64,000 nt of DNA from Sphingomonadales bacterium (GCA_016714795.1 JADKCA010000008.1:62001-126000), one strand, 5' to 3'; numbered from the stretch's first letter, positions 1 through 9,511 are shown. Notes: a model not told the origin generated them from the letters alone. A program made the numbers and translations.

Positions 1-1398
1 GGTGGCAAGCGAATGCCGGAATATGTGTGACCCGGTTGGCAGTCCTTCGATCGAACTGCGCTCGAGCACGCGCGAGACGATGCCGGCGATCTCGGCCGAC
101 GAACTGAACGGCCTGAAAGGGGCCTGGACGCGGACGAACAGGTGTTCCTCATCGACCTTGGGACGGGCCGATGCCAGGTATGCAAGGATGGCGTCACCGA
201 CATCCTGGGGCAGTGGCAGCCGATCCGGTCGCCGGGTCTTGCCCTTGACCTGAATGTACCCAGCCCGCCAATCGATATCGTTCAGCCGCATATCGCGGAT
301 ATCGCCAGCTCGCAGCCCGAGCCGAGCCAGTAGAAGAATGATGGCCTTGTCGCGTACTTCCACCGGACAGCGAGTACCGCATGCCGCAATGATCTTCTCG
401 ACCGTGACCGCATCGACGTAGCGCGGCAATGTCGAGAGTCGGTACCGCTGCACAGACGGAATCGCGTGCAACAGCGCCGGCCGGCACTCACCTTGCCCGA
501 TCAGAAAACGAATATAGCTCCTCATGATCGTGACGATCAGCGAGATGGATCCCGGCGTCTCCTTGCTCCGTCGTTCAAACGCGCGCCGTAAGCTGGCGGC
601 ATCCCATTGCGACGGCTCCCCCAACATCGGCGTCAGCCGCGCGATATCGGCCCGGTATCGGCGGATCGTCTCGGCGGTCGCGCCCCGATGCTGCTTGAGC
701 CAACCCAGGTAGGCCGACATATACGAATCCGTGTCCGCCACCGGTTCTACGCTCGCCAGGACTCCTCTGCCCCGGAGGAACTCGATGAAACGCCGTGCGC
801 AACGCCGTCGCCGCTTCGTCCCCGACCTGACCAGCTTGCCACGCTTGCGATAGACCGGGCAGCGGCAATCATGGTGGGCGTACCGTTCGATCAGCGCTGG
901 ATCGACATCAGCCCATGCCAGGCGTGACACTCGCAACCATGCAGCGAAATGTTCGGCATCGGATCGGTAGGCTTGGGCTACCCCCTTGGCGAACTGCTGC
1001 TTGGTGATCGTTGCCGAATAGGCGGCCAGATGCCCGCCGAAATCATCAATGTCGTCGGTAACATCGACATATCCGCGATCCTCCAGAAACCGGACAAAGC
1101 GTCTGACCCGCGCCGCAATGTCTGCCTTGTAGACCTTCTCGTGCGCCGAATATCCGGGGCAGTGGCACCGATGCTTCTCGAAACGCTGCACAATGCCGTC
1201 GTCGAGCGAGCCAAGGGCGATCCCGCGCTGATCCAGCCAATGCAGAAAGTGCCGAACCCCCGCACTGTACAGGACCGAACATGCCGCCCCTTCGACCGAG
1301 AGAGAGGAGAGGAATGCGGCGAGTAGGGCGTCGTGAGTGGGCGGGTCTTCGGTCCTGCACGGCACAGGCCCAAACGAAGCAAATGATCTTGATGACAT
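1..1398 (-). CDS. Tyrosine-type site-specific recombinase, 3' end outside window
   Basis: Integrase-family DNA breaking-rejoining enzyme, presumably encoded by a mobile element extending left of the window. 466 residues are visible from the ATG at 1398, with a GAAGGA ribosome binding site just upstream. The catalytic domain shows the box-I arginine in LGLRAGDI (about R363) and the HIFRH motif (H458, R461) at the very edge; the tyrosine nucleophile is outside. The N-terminal half looks like two core-binding-type segments, each carrying a Cys/His cluster (HRCHCP near residue 76, HHDCRCP near 175), which is more than an ordinary phage integrase has. It may belong to a multi-recombinase (RIT-like) element; this is inference. 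It is divergent from the helicase remnant that follows. Confidence 0.85.
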   Translation of the reverse strand, partial: MSSRSFASFGPVPCRTEDPPTHDALLAAFLSSLSVEGAACSVLYSAGVRHFLHWLDQRGIALGSLDDGIVQRFEKHRCHCPGYSAHEKVYKADIAARVRRFVRFLEDRGYVDVTDDIDDFGGHLAAYSATITKQQFAKGVAQAYRSDAEHFAAWLRVSRLAWADVDPALIERYAHHDCRCPVYRKRGKLVRSGTKRRRRCARRFIEFLRGRGVLASVEPVADTDSYMSAYLGWLKQHRGATAETIRRYRADIARLTPMLGEPSQWDAASLRRAFERRSKETPGSISLIVTIMRSYIRFLIGQGECRPALLHAIPSVQRYRLSTLPRYVDAVTVEKIIAACGTRCPVEVRDKAIILLLARLGLRAGDIRDMRLNDIDWRAGYIQVKGKTRRPDRLPLPQDVGDAILAYLASARPKVDEEHLFVRVQAPFRPFSSSAEIAGIVSRVLERSSIEGLPTGSHIFRHSLAT

Positions 1399-1402
1399 CG
1401 CG

Positions 1403-1432
1403 GTTCCTTCGACTTGTTGAGGTCGAAGGAAC
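1403..1432. repeat. Perfect 11-bp inverted repeat over the recombinase ribosome binding site
   Basis: The arms GTTCCTTCGAC (1403-1413) and GTCGAAGGAAC (1422-1432) are exact reverse complements around an 8-base spacer. On the minus strand the structure lies just before the recombinase ATG and contains its Shine-Dalgarno sequence. It could be an autoregulatory operator, an RNA hairpin hiding the ribosome binding site, or a recombinase binding site near the element end. Confidence 0.6.
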
Positions 1433-1454
1433 GATAATTATCTGGAGTAAAATC

Positions 1455-3285
1455 ATGAACAACCGCCGCAATCCCGCGCCTCCGGCTGCGACACTCGACA
1501 TAAATTGCGACTGCAAAGAACTGGTGATTGATTATCTCGCCCGCGCCTTTCCGACCCGGCAGATGGTCGAATATCAGGACGATACTGGCGAAACCCGCTC
1601 GCGGCCCATGTTCGATGTCGATGGCAATGCGGTTTATAATGCCCAGGCCGAAGCGGCGCGCGATGCGCTGATTGAACAGCTTTGCGCGTTGCCCGCCATA
1701 TACTCAGCGCTTGATGCCATCATCCTGCGCTTCGGTGCCGGCATGGTCGCAGAAGTAACGGGCCGGTCAAAACGGCTGATGCGGTCGGCTGACGGCAGCC
1801 AACGGCTTGAATCCCGCTCGGCTCGGTCCAATCTGGTCGAAACCCAGGCCTTCATGAACGGCACCAAGCGGGTGCTGATCTTCTCGGATGCCGGCGGCAC
1901 GGGGCGCAGCTACCACGCCAGCCTCGACGTCAAAAACCAGGCGCGGCGCGTCCATTTTCTGCTCGAACCGGGCTGGCGCGCGGACCGGGCGATCCAGGGA
2001 TTGGGGCGGACGCACCGCACCCATCAGGCGCAACCGCCATTGTTCCGACCGGTCACCACCAATTGCCGCGGCGAATTGCGCTTCACCAGCACGATCGCGC
2101 GGCGCCTCGATGCTTTGGGCGCGCTCACCCGTGGCCAGCGGCAGACTGGTGGGCAGAATCTGTTCGACCCTTCGGACAATCTCGAAAGCGATTATGCCAA
2201 GGCTGCGCTCATCGACTGGTATCATTTGCTGGTACGGGGAAAGCTCCAGAGCTGCACGCTCACAGGCTTTGAACGCGACACAGGGTTGAAGCTCACCGAT
2301 CAGGACGGCGTCATCAGTGAAGATTTGCCGCCAATCCAGCGCTGGCTCAACCGGCTGCTGGCGCTTCGGATCGCCACCCAGAACGCGATTTTCGACGAGT
2401 TCATTGCCCTTGTCGAAACCCGCGTCTCGGCTGCCAAGGATGCAGGCACCTTCGATGTCGGGGTCGAAACATTGCTCGTCGAAAGCTGCGAACTCTTGGG
2501 CGACACGATCATCCGCACCGATCCCCAGACGGGTGCGACGTCGCACCTGCTCGAAATTCTCACGCAGCGCCGCCGCCAGCCTCTCGCGCTCACCCGGCTC
2601 AAGGCCATGACCCAGGACAAGCGCGTCGCGTGGCTGCGCAACAGCCGCAGCGGCAAGGTCGCGCTTCGTATCCCGGCGCACCCGCATATGGACGATCAGG
2701 GCAACACCCTCATCCGCTTCGAGCTGGTCCGGCCCTTGCGCAGCGAGTTCATCCTCGAACGCAATCTGGCGGAAAGCGCATGGGAGACCATAACCCAAGC
2801 CGAGTTCGATGCCGCCTGGCAGGCTGAGTTTGAGGCAGATGCCAATGACCTGGTGTCCGATACGCTCTATCTGGCGACGGGCCTGTTGCTGCCCGTCTGG
2901 GGCGCTCTCCCCAAGGAAGATCTGTCGGTCATGCGCATTCTCGACGAAGCGGGCAATGGCTGGCTCGGGCGGCGTATTCCGGAGATTTATGTTGAGGGCG
3001 TGCTCAATCGGCTTGGGGTCAGCGACCGGGTGGCGATTGCCCCCGACAAGCTCGCGCAAGCGATCCTTGCCGGGCGCAGCTACAGCGCTGAAACACCCGC
3101 TCAACGCAACGATCAAGACGTCGCGCGTCAATGGGCAGAAGCGGCTCGAGATTGCGGGGGTCGAAGCTGCACAACTCTCAAGCCTCAAAGCGATGGGCTG
3201 TTTCACCGAGATCATCGCCTACAAGACACGGGTCTTCATTCCGATTGATGCGGCGCCTGATATCCTTGCGCGGCTGCTCGCCTGA
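1455..3285 (+). pseudogene. Strawberry-notch-like helicase, C-terminal remnant, frameshifted
   Basis: The sequence matches the C-terminal half of the large strawberry-notch-like SF2 helicases of proteobacterial plasmids: IFSDAGGTGRSYHASL, then EPGWRADRAIQGLGRTHR (motif VI-like), then the conserved SNO C-terminal domain. Members usually exceed 1,300 residues with methyltransferase and helicase domains upstream; here only about 610 codons remain, starting at an ATG at 1455. The first 20 or so residues do not look like the family. Near 3085-3100 the frame changes by one base: the expected TSRVNGQKRLEI to DILARLL ending is in another frame and stops at 3285. The gene was probably cut when the recombinase element arrived. 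Family assignment is good; activity is unlikely. Confidence 0.75.
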
Positions 3286-3374
3286 GCGGCCCAGCGATAT
3301 CGAGAGGGGAGGGGGATTGGGCAGGAGTGGCGCTGCAATGTGTCGCGCCCCTTGACCCTGATTGGAGACTCCGC

Positions 3375-5426
3375 ATGAGCATTACTCAGATCCCGCTTGC
3401 AAAGCTGCATCTTTCGCCCGCCAATGTCCGCAAGAATGACAGCCAGCTGTTCATCGACGAACTCGCCGCCAATATTGGCGAAAACGGCCTGCTGCAAAAC
3501 CTTGTCGTTGCCCCAATGGCCAAGCCCAAGGGCCATTATTGCGTGACCGCAGGCGGCCGTCGGCTGCGCGCGATAAACAGGCTTGTGGAGTTGGGCCAAT
3601 GGCCGAAAGATGTGAGCGTTGATTGCCGGTCGCTGCAGGGCGATGCCGCGCAGCAAAGCGAAGTGTCGTTTGCCGAGAATTTCATGCAATTGAAGATGAC
3701 AGTCACCGACGAAATCCGCGCGTTCAAGCACTTCATCAATGAAGGCAGCGATGTTGATGCCATTGCCCGGCGTTTGGGGCTGACCCGCCGTCATATCGAA
3801 GCCAGGTTGCGACTTGCCGATCTCGCTGAACCGATTTTTGCCGCACTTGATGAAGGCACGATCACGCTCGACATCGCCAAAGCCTATGCAAGCACCGCCA
3901 GCCATGAACGCCAATTGATGGTCTGGGAGCAGATGGCGAACCATTGGCAGGGCAATAATGCCGACACCATCCGCCGGATGATCGCGCACGCGTCGCTGCC
4001 TTCGACCTCGCCCATTGCCCGATATGTGGGGGAAGAAGCCTATCGTGAAGCCGGTGGCCGCATCGAATCCGACCTGTTCCAGGCAGAGACCGGCGACAAA
4101 TGGCTCGACAGCGAAATTGCAATCCGCATTGCGGGCGAAAAGCTGCAGGCCTTTGCAATCGAGGTCGCCACCGAAACCGGCTATGGCTGGGTGCGTCCGC
4201 TCGTCGGCACCCGCGTGGATCATGCTGCGGTGGAAGCGCTGCACCCGGTTCAGGTCGAAGTCGCTCCCTTGAGCGAAGACGAACAGGCACGGATCGCGAC
4301 GATCGCCGATGAAATGGCCGAGATCGAAGCCAAGTTCGAGGCCGGGCTTGATGATGATGGTGACGCAGACGCGCTTGAAGATCGATTTGCTGCCCTTGAA
4401 GCCGAACTGGTCCGCATTCAGGACAAGCCCGGCATCGTGTCTGACGACCTCAAGCCGAGCGTTGGCTGCTTTGTCATCCTGGATGGCGAAGGCAAACCGG
4501 TCATCGACGCCACGCTCTACAGCGAAACCGCGCCACGCAAGCAGCGCAGCACGGCAACGACTGGCGCAAGCGCCGATGGAACCGGAACCGGCGATGGTGG
4601 AAGTGAAGGCGAAGATGGTATGGGGGCGATCAAACCGCTCTCGCAGCGCCTGATTGGCGAATTGTCGGTGCAGCGCCGCGACATTCTGGCATCCAATCTC
4701 GCGGTCAATCCGGCGGTCGCGCTCGATCTCCTGATCTTCGCCATCGCCGACCGCACGCCAACCTATGGCCGCGACGAACGCGGGACGACGATCCGGGCGC
4801 CCGAACCGTCTTGCTATCTCGATGCCTATCCGGCCTCACCCGCCTTTGAACAGCTTGCTGAAATCCGCGACGGCCTCGACACCAGCTGGACCGAGCCTGA
4901 AACGACTGTGGCCCGCTTCGAAGCCTTTGCCGGGCTTGACGATGACGCCAAGGCTGGCTGGCTCGCCTATGTCGTTGCCAAATCGCTCGAACCCAGCATC
5001 GGTGGCGCGCGCATTGGCCATCAGGGTCCCAGCGGCAACGACCTGCACGACCATCTTGCTGGCCTGATGCAAATCGACGCCGCCCAGCATTGGCGCCCGA
5101 CCGCTGCCAATTATTTTGACCGGGTCGGCAAGCAGCAATTGCTCCGCCACATCACCGACATTGGCGGGACGACGATGGCGGCGAGCTATATGGCAAGCAA
5201 GAAGGGCGACCTGTCCCAGACTTGCGAGAAATTGTTCGCAGGCGAGACCATCGTCGCACCCGAGGTCAAGGCCGCCGCGCTTGCCTGGGTGCCCGATGCG
5301 ATCCGGTTTGGCGCAGTTGCCAGCGGGACGACCGATGCAGCCGGTGAGCCTGAAGGTGCAGCAGAACCGCCGGTCGAAGACGCTGGCGAGGAGCGCCACA
5401 ACGTCGAGGATCTGGTCGAAGCCTGA
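3375..5426 (+). CDS. ParB/RepB/Spo0J-type partition or nuclease-domain protein
   Basis: A 683-residue protein; the ATG at 3375 is preceded by GGAG and begins MSITQIPLAKLHLSPANVRK, the usual start of plasmid ParB-like proteins. Residues 1-100 form a ParB/sulfiredoxin-like domain with GLLQNLVVAP and the AGGRRLRA segment. A helix-turn-helix follows (AIARRLGLTRRHIEARLRLA, near residues 130-150). The C-terminal 400 residues are acidic and family-specific. No ParA partner is adjacent, so it may be one of the long ParB-domain proteins of conjugative elements, which may act as CTP-dependent DNA clamps or nucleases, rather than the true partition protein. It is intact, unlike its helicase-remnant neighbour. 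Confidence 0.85.
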   Translation: MSITQIPLAKLHLSPANVRKNDSQLFIDELAANIGENGLLQNLVVAPMAKPKGHYCVTAGGRRLRAINRLVELGQWPKDVSVDCRSLQGDAAQQSEVSFAENFMQLKMTVTDEIRAFKHFINEGSDVDAIARRLGLTRRHIEARLRLADLAEPIFAALDEGTITLDIAKAYASTASHERQLMVWEQMANHWQGNNADTIRRMIAHASLPSTSPIARYVGEEAYREAGGRIESDLFQAETGDKWLDSEIAIRIAGEKLQAFAIEVATETGYGWVRPLVGTRVDHAAVEALHPVQVEVAPLSEDEQARIATIADEMAEIEAKFEAGLDDDGDADALEDRFAALEAELVRIQDKPGIVSDDLKPSVGCFVILDGEGKPVIDATLYSETAPRKQRSTATTGASADGTGTGDGGSEGEDGMGAIKPLSQRLIGELSVQRRDILASNLAVNPAVALDLLIFAIADRTPTYGRDERGTTIRAPEPSCYLDAYPASPAFEQLAEIRDGLDTSWTEPETTVARFEAFAGLDDDAKAGWLAYVVAKSLEPSIGGARIGHQGPSGNDLHDHLAGLMQIDAAQHWRPTAANYFDRVGKQQLLRHITDIGGTTMAASYMASKKGDLSQTCEKLFAGETIVAPEVKAAALAWVPDAIRFGAVASGTTDAAGEPEGAAEPPVEDAGEERHNVEDLVEA

Positions 5427-5447
5427 TCCGTCTTCGCACGCCCCTTG

Positions 5448-5478
5448 GCACCGCGCCGCCATGCCTGCGGCGCGGTGC
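5448..5478. other. Strong 12-bp hairpin between parB-like gene and GHKL gene
   Basis: A perfect inverted repeat, GCACCGCGCCGC (5448-5459) and GCGGCGCGGTGC (5467-5478) with a 7-base loop, sits 21 bases after the ParB stop. No run of T follows, so it is not a classical terminator. It may stabilise the upstream mRNA or attenuate transcription into the next gene, which starts at 5511. Confidence 0.5.
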
Positions 5479-5510
5479 TCTTCCTCATAGTCCATGAAGG
5501 TCTCTCACCC

Positions 5511-7166
5511 ATGACACAGCATGAACCTGTGCGCGCTCGCGTGGCGGCTGCCGCCATAGGCAAAGTAACCCGGATGTTTTCCGGGTCGCTCGACGATATC
5601 CTGACCGAATTGTTCCAGAATGCCCGTAGGGCAGGGGCAACGCTGATCGCGGTTTCGACCAGCACTGAGCCGACCCCGAAAATCATCATCGCCGATGATG
5701 GCAAGGGCATCGCCAGCCCGCAGGCGTTGCTTTCGCTTGGCGAATCCGATTGGGATGCGGCAGCAACGCTGCGCGAAGATCCGGCAGGGATGGGCTTTTT
5801 CTCGCTTGCCGGACGCGCGACCACCATTACTTCGTCGACCGGCGGCGACGCTTTCAGACTGGCCATTCCTGAGGATGGCTGGACTGGCGCCCATGAATTA
5901 TATGTCGACAGCGCCACACATGAACGTGGTACGACCATTGTTTTTGCGGCCAATGACGATTGGCTGCGCCAAATTGGGGGCGCTGTCGAGCGCGCTGCAC
6001 GATACTTGCCCGTCGACGTGACACTCAATGGTGTTCGCCAATCACGCAATGACTTTCTCGACGGTGCAACCTACATCAAGCAGGTGGCCGGACTTGCCAT
6101 TGGGGTCTTTTCAAGGCCGTTTTCCACCTATGACGACCATATCAATTTCCACGGCCTCACGTTGCGGCAGCGGCTCTTTTCGCTGGTTGAAACCGACTAT
6201 CACCACTGGTCTGCCCGTATCGACATTATCGATGCGCCCGAGCTGCAGCTGGTGCTTCCAGCCCGCAAGGAGCTGGTCGAAAACGCGCATAGTCTTGCGC
6301 TCGACACATTGGTGAAGACCGCGATCTTCGAAGCCATCCGTGAACGCGGGCGGCACTGTTTGCCCAAAAAGGATTGGGATGAAGCTGCCACACTCGGCAT
6401 TGACCTTCCCGAAGCCGATGCGCTTCTCACGCAGTGGCAGCCCGGTACTGCTGACGAATATTTTGGCGCAGCACGCGAAAACCCTGTCGAACCGGGTATA
6501 GATGCGCTTCTTGTGCCGTCTTTAGATCCGTTCACCGCGCAGATGTTGCACCGTGCGCTTGCGCTTGCTGGACCTCCACCCTTCGCACAACTGCTGGATG
6601 CTCGCCCCGCCTATCAAGGCTATCGTTGGTATGATGCGCTCGAAGTGATCAGCGACTGTCGCCCAGAGCTGGCGCATGATGGTTCCGTTCTTGTGTTGGA
6701 CCAGACCAAAAGGCTGTCCGACGTCAACACGCGCATCGATGAAGCCTCGCTTGACCTCATCTTTTCGTCTGGGAGGCACCGGAGATTGTCCCTCGATCTC
6801 TATCTCGAAGCTGACCCAGACGAATACGGCACCGCCGACGAGATGATCATGCTTGTGACCCGGGAAAGTCATCTCAGCCCGAGCGAGCTTGCCGCCTATA
6901 TCACATGTGCTGGATTTTGCTTTTGCGACGATAGCGATGCTGGCAGCTACAATGATCAACGTGACCATTATGAACAGGCTGCTCTCCACCGCGCTTTTGA
7001 ATGCTTGAAAGCAGGCGATGAAAGCGATCTTGCCAAAATCAAACATGACTTCGGGAGGCACATTGCCTGGCTGGTGCCAAAGGGCAGGGTGCTGTCACTC
7101 GAATATGACGGGACCAGCTGTTCGGCCACATTTCTCCCACGCGAACGCGAAACGGTTGTGTCATGA
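5511..7166 (+). CDS. GHKL (HSP90/histidine kinase-like) ATPase-domain protein
   Basis: A 551-residue protein beginning MTQHEPVRARVAAAAIG. The N-terminal domain shows the GHKL nucleotide pocket: N-box LTELFQNARRAGA (near residue 35), G1 box IIADDGKGI and G2-like GMGFFSLAG. There is no kinase dimerisation domain, so it is not a sensor kinase; it resembles stand-alone HSP90/MutL-fold ATPases of plasmids. The rest of the protein is not recognised. Its stop overlaps the ArdC start by 4 bases (ATGA), implying translational coupling with an anti-restriction gene. A role in DNA protection or entry of the element is possible but is inference. Confidence 0.7.
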   Translation: MTQHEPVRARVAAAAIGKVTRMFSGSLDDILTELFQNARRAGATLIAVSTSTEPTPKIIIADDGKGIASPQALLSLGESDWDAAATLREDPAGMGFFSLAGRATTITSSTGGDAFRLAIPEDGWTGAHELYVDSATHERGTTIVFAANDDWLRQIGGAVERAARYLPVDVTLNGVRQSRNDFLDGATYIKQVAGLAIGVFSRPFSTYDDHINFHGLTLRQRLFSLVETDYHHWSARIDIIDAPELQLVLPARKELVENAHSLALDTLVKTAIFEAIRERGRHCLPKKDWDEAATLGIDLPEADALLTQWQPGTADEYFGAARENPVEPGIDALLVPSLDPFTAQMLHRALALAGPPPFAQLLDARPAYQGYRWYDALEVISDCRPELAHDGSVLVLDQTKRLSDVNTRIDEASLDLIFSSGRHRRLSLDLYLEADPDEYGTADEMIMLVTRESHLSPSELAAYITCAGFCFCDDSDAGSYNDQRDHYEQAALHRAFECLKAGDESDLAKIKHDFGRHIAWLVPKGRVLSLEYDGTSCSATFLPRERETVVS

Positions 7167-8065
7167 CCCGGTTTCGCAAAATCGACGCGGCAGCCACCGT
7201 CACTGCGCTCATTCTCGAAAAGTTGAAGACCGGAGCCGCGCCATGGGTGCGACCTTGGTCGACGACGGGAATGCGGCCCGCGCGCCACAATGGTTTGCCC
7301 TATACAGGGGTCAACACGCTCTACCTCTGGGCAATTGCCGATGCGCGGGGGTTTGCCAGCCCCTATTGGATGACCGCAAGGCAGGCCGCCGAACTGGGCG
7401 CACAAGTTCGGGGCGGTGAGCGCCATGCGATCAGCGTCTATTATGCGACGGCCAAGCGGGCAGGCGGGCAGGGGCTTGCCGGTGAGCAAGGCGACCGGAG
7501 GTTCCGCTTCCTCAAATGCTATGCGGTCTACAATGCCGACCAGATCGACGGGTTGCCGCCGCATTATCATCCCGAACCCGCCGATTGCCTGAAAGATCCG
7601 GTCGAACAGCGATTGGGTATCGAGGCCTTTTTCGAGCCTGTTCCAGTCCCCGTCCGACACGGCGGTGACCGCGCCTATTACAGCCCGTCGAGCGATCATG
7701 TCCAGTTGCCGCGTGCCCGCCATTTCCAGTCGCTCGACCATTATTGGTCGACGCGCGCGCATGAATGCGTTCATGCAACCGGCGCTCAGCACCGGCTGAA
7801 GCGTCAGTTTGGCAAGCGTTTTGGCGACAAGGCCTATGCTTTTGAGGAGCTGGTCGCCTGTCTCGGCCAATCCTTCATCTCCGCTGAACTCGGTCTTCCT
7901 GCCAGCCTCCACGACAGCCACGCGTCTTACATCGCGTCATGGATCGATGTGCTCGAACGCGACAAGACCGCGATCATTCATGCTGCTGCCAAAGCCGAGC
8001 AAGCGGTCACTTGGCTGCGCCGCTGCAGCGCTTCTGCGGCCGCGCCTCTCAAAATTGCGGCGTGA
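7163..8065 (+). CDS. ardC: ArdC-like antirestriction protein
   Basis: A 300-residue protein of the ArdC family: an N-terminal ssDNA-binding domain (DUF1738; APWVRPW, then NGLPYTGVNTLYLW) and a C-terminal zincin-like metallopeptidase domain with the zinc motif HECVH (near residue 205). A downstream acidic residue in FEELVACLGQ is the likely third ligand. ArdC proteins shield incoming single-stranded plasmid DNA from host restriction during conjugation. The overlap with the GHKL gene (7163-7166) and the conjugation genes elsewhere in the window fit such a role. Length and both domains look complete. Confidence 0.9.
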   Translation: MTRFRKIDAAATVTALILEKLKTGAAPWVRPWSTTGMRPARHNGLPYTGVNTLYLWAIADARGFASPYWMTARQAAELGAQVRGGERHAISVYYATAKRAGGQGLAGEQGDRRFRFLKCYAVYNADQIDGLPPHYHPEPADCLKDPVEQRLGIEAFFEPVPVPVRHGGDRAYYSPSSDHVQLPRARHFQSLDHYWSTRAHECVHATGAQHRLKRQFGKRFGDKAYAFEELVACLGQSFISAELGLPASLHDSHASYIASWIDVLERDKTAIIHAAAKAEQAVTWLRRCSASAAAPLKIAA

Positions 8066-8095
8066 CAGGCACGAAGGCGCAAATTTGGCAGAATG

Positions 8096-8123
8096 TTGAC
8101 CGGCTTGGCAGCTCATGTTATAC
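8096..8123 (+). promoter_or_regulatory. Probable promoter of the AbrB/MazF-like pair
   Basis: TTGACC (8096-8101) and TTATAC (8118-8123) are separated by 16 bases. The -10 region overlaps an AT-rich inverted repeat, TTATA-(6 bases)-TATAA (8118-8133), which suits autoregulation by the antitoxin. GGGAGG at 8138-8143 is the ribosome binding site for the ATG at 8151. Confidence 0.5.
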
Positions 8124-8150
8124 AAAAATATAATTATGGGAGGCCAGTCA

Positions 8151-8408
8151 ATGCACATTACCAATCTTCGAAAGGTCGGCGGATCGGTGATGCTTGCAGT
8201 GCCACCGGCATTGCTGGACTTGCTGCACCTGAAAGCCGGTGCCTCTGTTGGGGTTGTTGTTGATGGCGGACGCCTTGTTGTCGAACCGTCACCGCGCCCG
8301 CGATATTCATTGGCGGAACTGCTCGCTGCATCGGATTATCCCGAGGCGCTTCCACCGGAAGATCGCGAATGGCTTGACGCACCCGCTATGGGCAAGGAGC
8401 TTTTGTGA
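8151..8408 (+). CDS. AbrB/MazE-type antitoxin
   Basis: An 85-residue protein starting MHITNLRKVGGSVMLAVP, the swapped-hairpin AbrB/MazE DNA-binding fold, followed by a C-terminal tail (AELLAASDYPEAL, then DREWLDA) typical of the toxin-binding part. The ATG at 8151 is preferred to an upstream ATG at 8115 because of the GGGAGG 8 bases before it and the AbrB-like first residues. It overlaps the MazF-like toxin by 4 bases (GTGA). The module should stabilise the element through post-segregational killing. Confidence 0.85.
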   Translation: MHITNLRKVGGSVMLAVPPALLDLLHLKAGASVGVVVDGGRLVVEPSPRPRYSLAELLAASDYPEALPPEDREWLDAPAMGKELL

Positions 8409-8731
8409 ACAGGGGAGATATCTACATGGTGTCACTCAACCCTACCCAAGGTCGCGAGCAACAAGGACACCGGCCTGTGCTGGTTATTTCAGCAACCGAA
8501 TTTAACGCAGCAACCAAACTGCCTGTCGTTTTGCCGATCACAAATGGCGGAGATTTTGCCCGTCGTCTCGGCTTCTCTGTGGCGATCTCTGGTATCAAGA
8601 CCACGGGGATAGTGCGCTGCGACCAGCCTCGCGTGCTTGACATCGCAGAGCGCGGTGGCCGCAAAGTGGATGCTCTGCCGACGCCATTGATAGACGAGGT
8701 ACTCGCCAAGGTCGCCACGCTGTTCGAATAG
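8405..8731 (+). CDS. MazF/PemK-family endoribonuclease toxin
   Basis: A 108-residue toxin with the PemK/MazF signature: MNRGDIYMVSLNPTQGREQQGHRPVLVIS, where the RGD(I/V) start and the QGHRPVLV strand carry the catalytic arginine region, then LPITNG and CDQPR. Family members cleave single-stranded mRNA and are neutralised by the co-encoded AbrB-like protein. Translation begins at GTG 8405, coupled to the antitoxin stop. Length is normal for the family. Confidence 0.9.
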   Translation: MNRGDIYMVSLNPTQGREQQGHRPVLVISATEFNAATKLPVVLPITNGGDFARRLGFSVAISGIKTTGIVRCDQPRVLDIAERGGRKVDALPTPLIDEVLAKVATLFE

Positions 8732-8842
8732 TCCTAAAGAACCTGCGTTGGACCCTTACCACAGGCCGCAGCACATAATCACAAGAAAGGGGAGGGGGAG
8801 AGGTTTTCTCGCGCTTGAATTCATCAAGTGGGGAGATGCCCA

Positions 8843-9511
8843 ATGACCTACGACCTTGCTTTTCGCTTTGCCCGAGCGCTCCAGCCTGATGCCTTGGTAA
8901 CGATCCAGAACGCCTGTGCAGCCCTTGCCGATGCAATGAAAGACGCCCGCAATGCAGGCTGCGATATCGAGCGCGATCCCGCCGTCATTCTGCTCGGTCG
9001 CCATCTGGGCCGGGTTGCCTCAGGACTCGATCCGGCGGCAAGCTATCCCGCAGATGGTGCGATGCGGCAGGCCTGCTTTGAGCGGATTGCTGAGCTTCGG
9101 GCCAAACCAGCGATCGTTCCGCTCGCTCGGCGCGGCGTAGCCTATGACCCGGAAGCAAAGCGCGCCTTACATCGCGAAGCCCGGAACGCGCTAGCAGCAC
9201 TGGCGCGCGAACTCGGGCTGGTGCCGGGCGATTATGATCTGCGCGTCAATGCAGGCGGTGTCGCTGTTTCGGGCGAGGTCACGCTGCATGGTGAAACAGT
9301 CTACGTCCAGATCAGCTGCAGCGTGATGGGGCCGGGACGCGAGATCCTCTATCGCCGCTGCAACGGGCGGCGCGATTATTGCGGCGACCGCAACCATTTT
9401 GCCGACATCTCGGTGGCCGTCGACGCCACGCGCTTTGCAAAGCTCTTGCGACGTGACCTCCATCTGGCGCCCGAAACCGTCCGGCAGGACGCCCTGGCTC
9501 CCGCCGCCTGA
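8843..9511 (+). CDS. Conserved hypothetical protein of plasmid accessory region
   Basis: A 222-residue soluble protein of unknown function. The ATG at 8843 follows GGGGAG with a good spacing and gives MTYDLAFRFARAL. The N-terminal half is helical and alanine-rich; the C-terminal half alternates beta strands (GDYDLRVNAGGVAVSGEV, VYVQISCSVMGPG) and ends with a Cys/Arg-rich stretch, RRCNGRRDYCGDRNHF. No signal peptide or membrane segment is seen. It opens a plus-strand run of small genes (8.8-11.9 kb) that resembles the unknown-function accessory regions of sphingomonad plasmids. Confidence 0.6.
   Translation: MTYDLAFRFARALQPDALVTIQNACAALADAMKDARNAGCDIERDPAVILLGRHLGRVASGLDPAASYPADGAMRQACFERIAELRAKPAIVPLARRGVAYDPEAKRALHREARNALAALARELGLVPGDYDLRVNAGGVAVSGEVTLHGETVYVQISCSVMGPGREILYRRCNGRRDYCGDRNHFADISVAVDATRFAKLLRRDLHLAPETVRQDALAPAA

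Noticed and set aside
1767..3215. Minus-strand open frame (482 codons) opposite the helicase remnant
   Set aside because: The plus strand carries strawberry-notch homology; the antisense product is unrecognisable.
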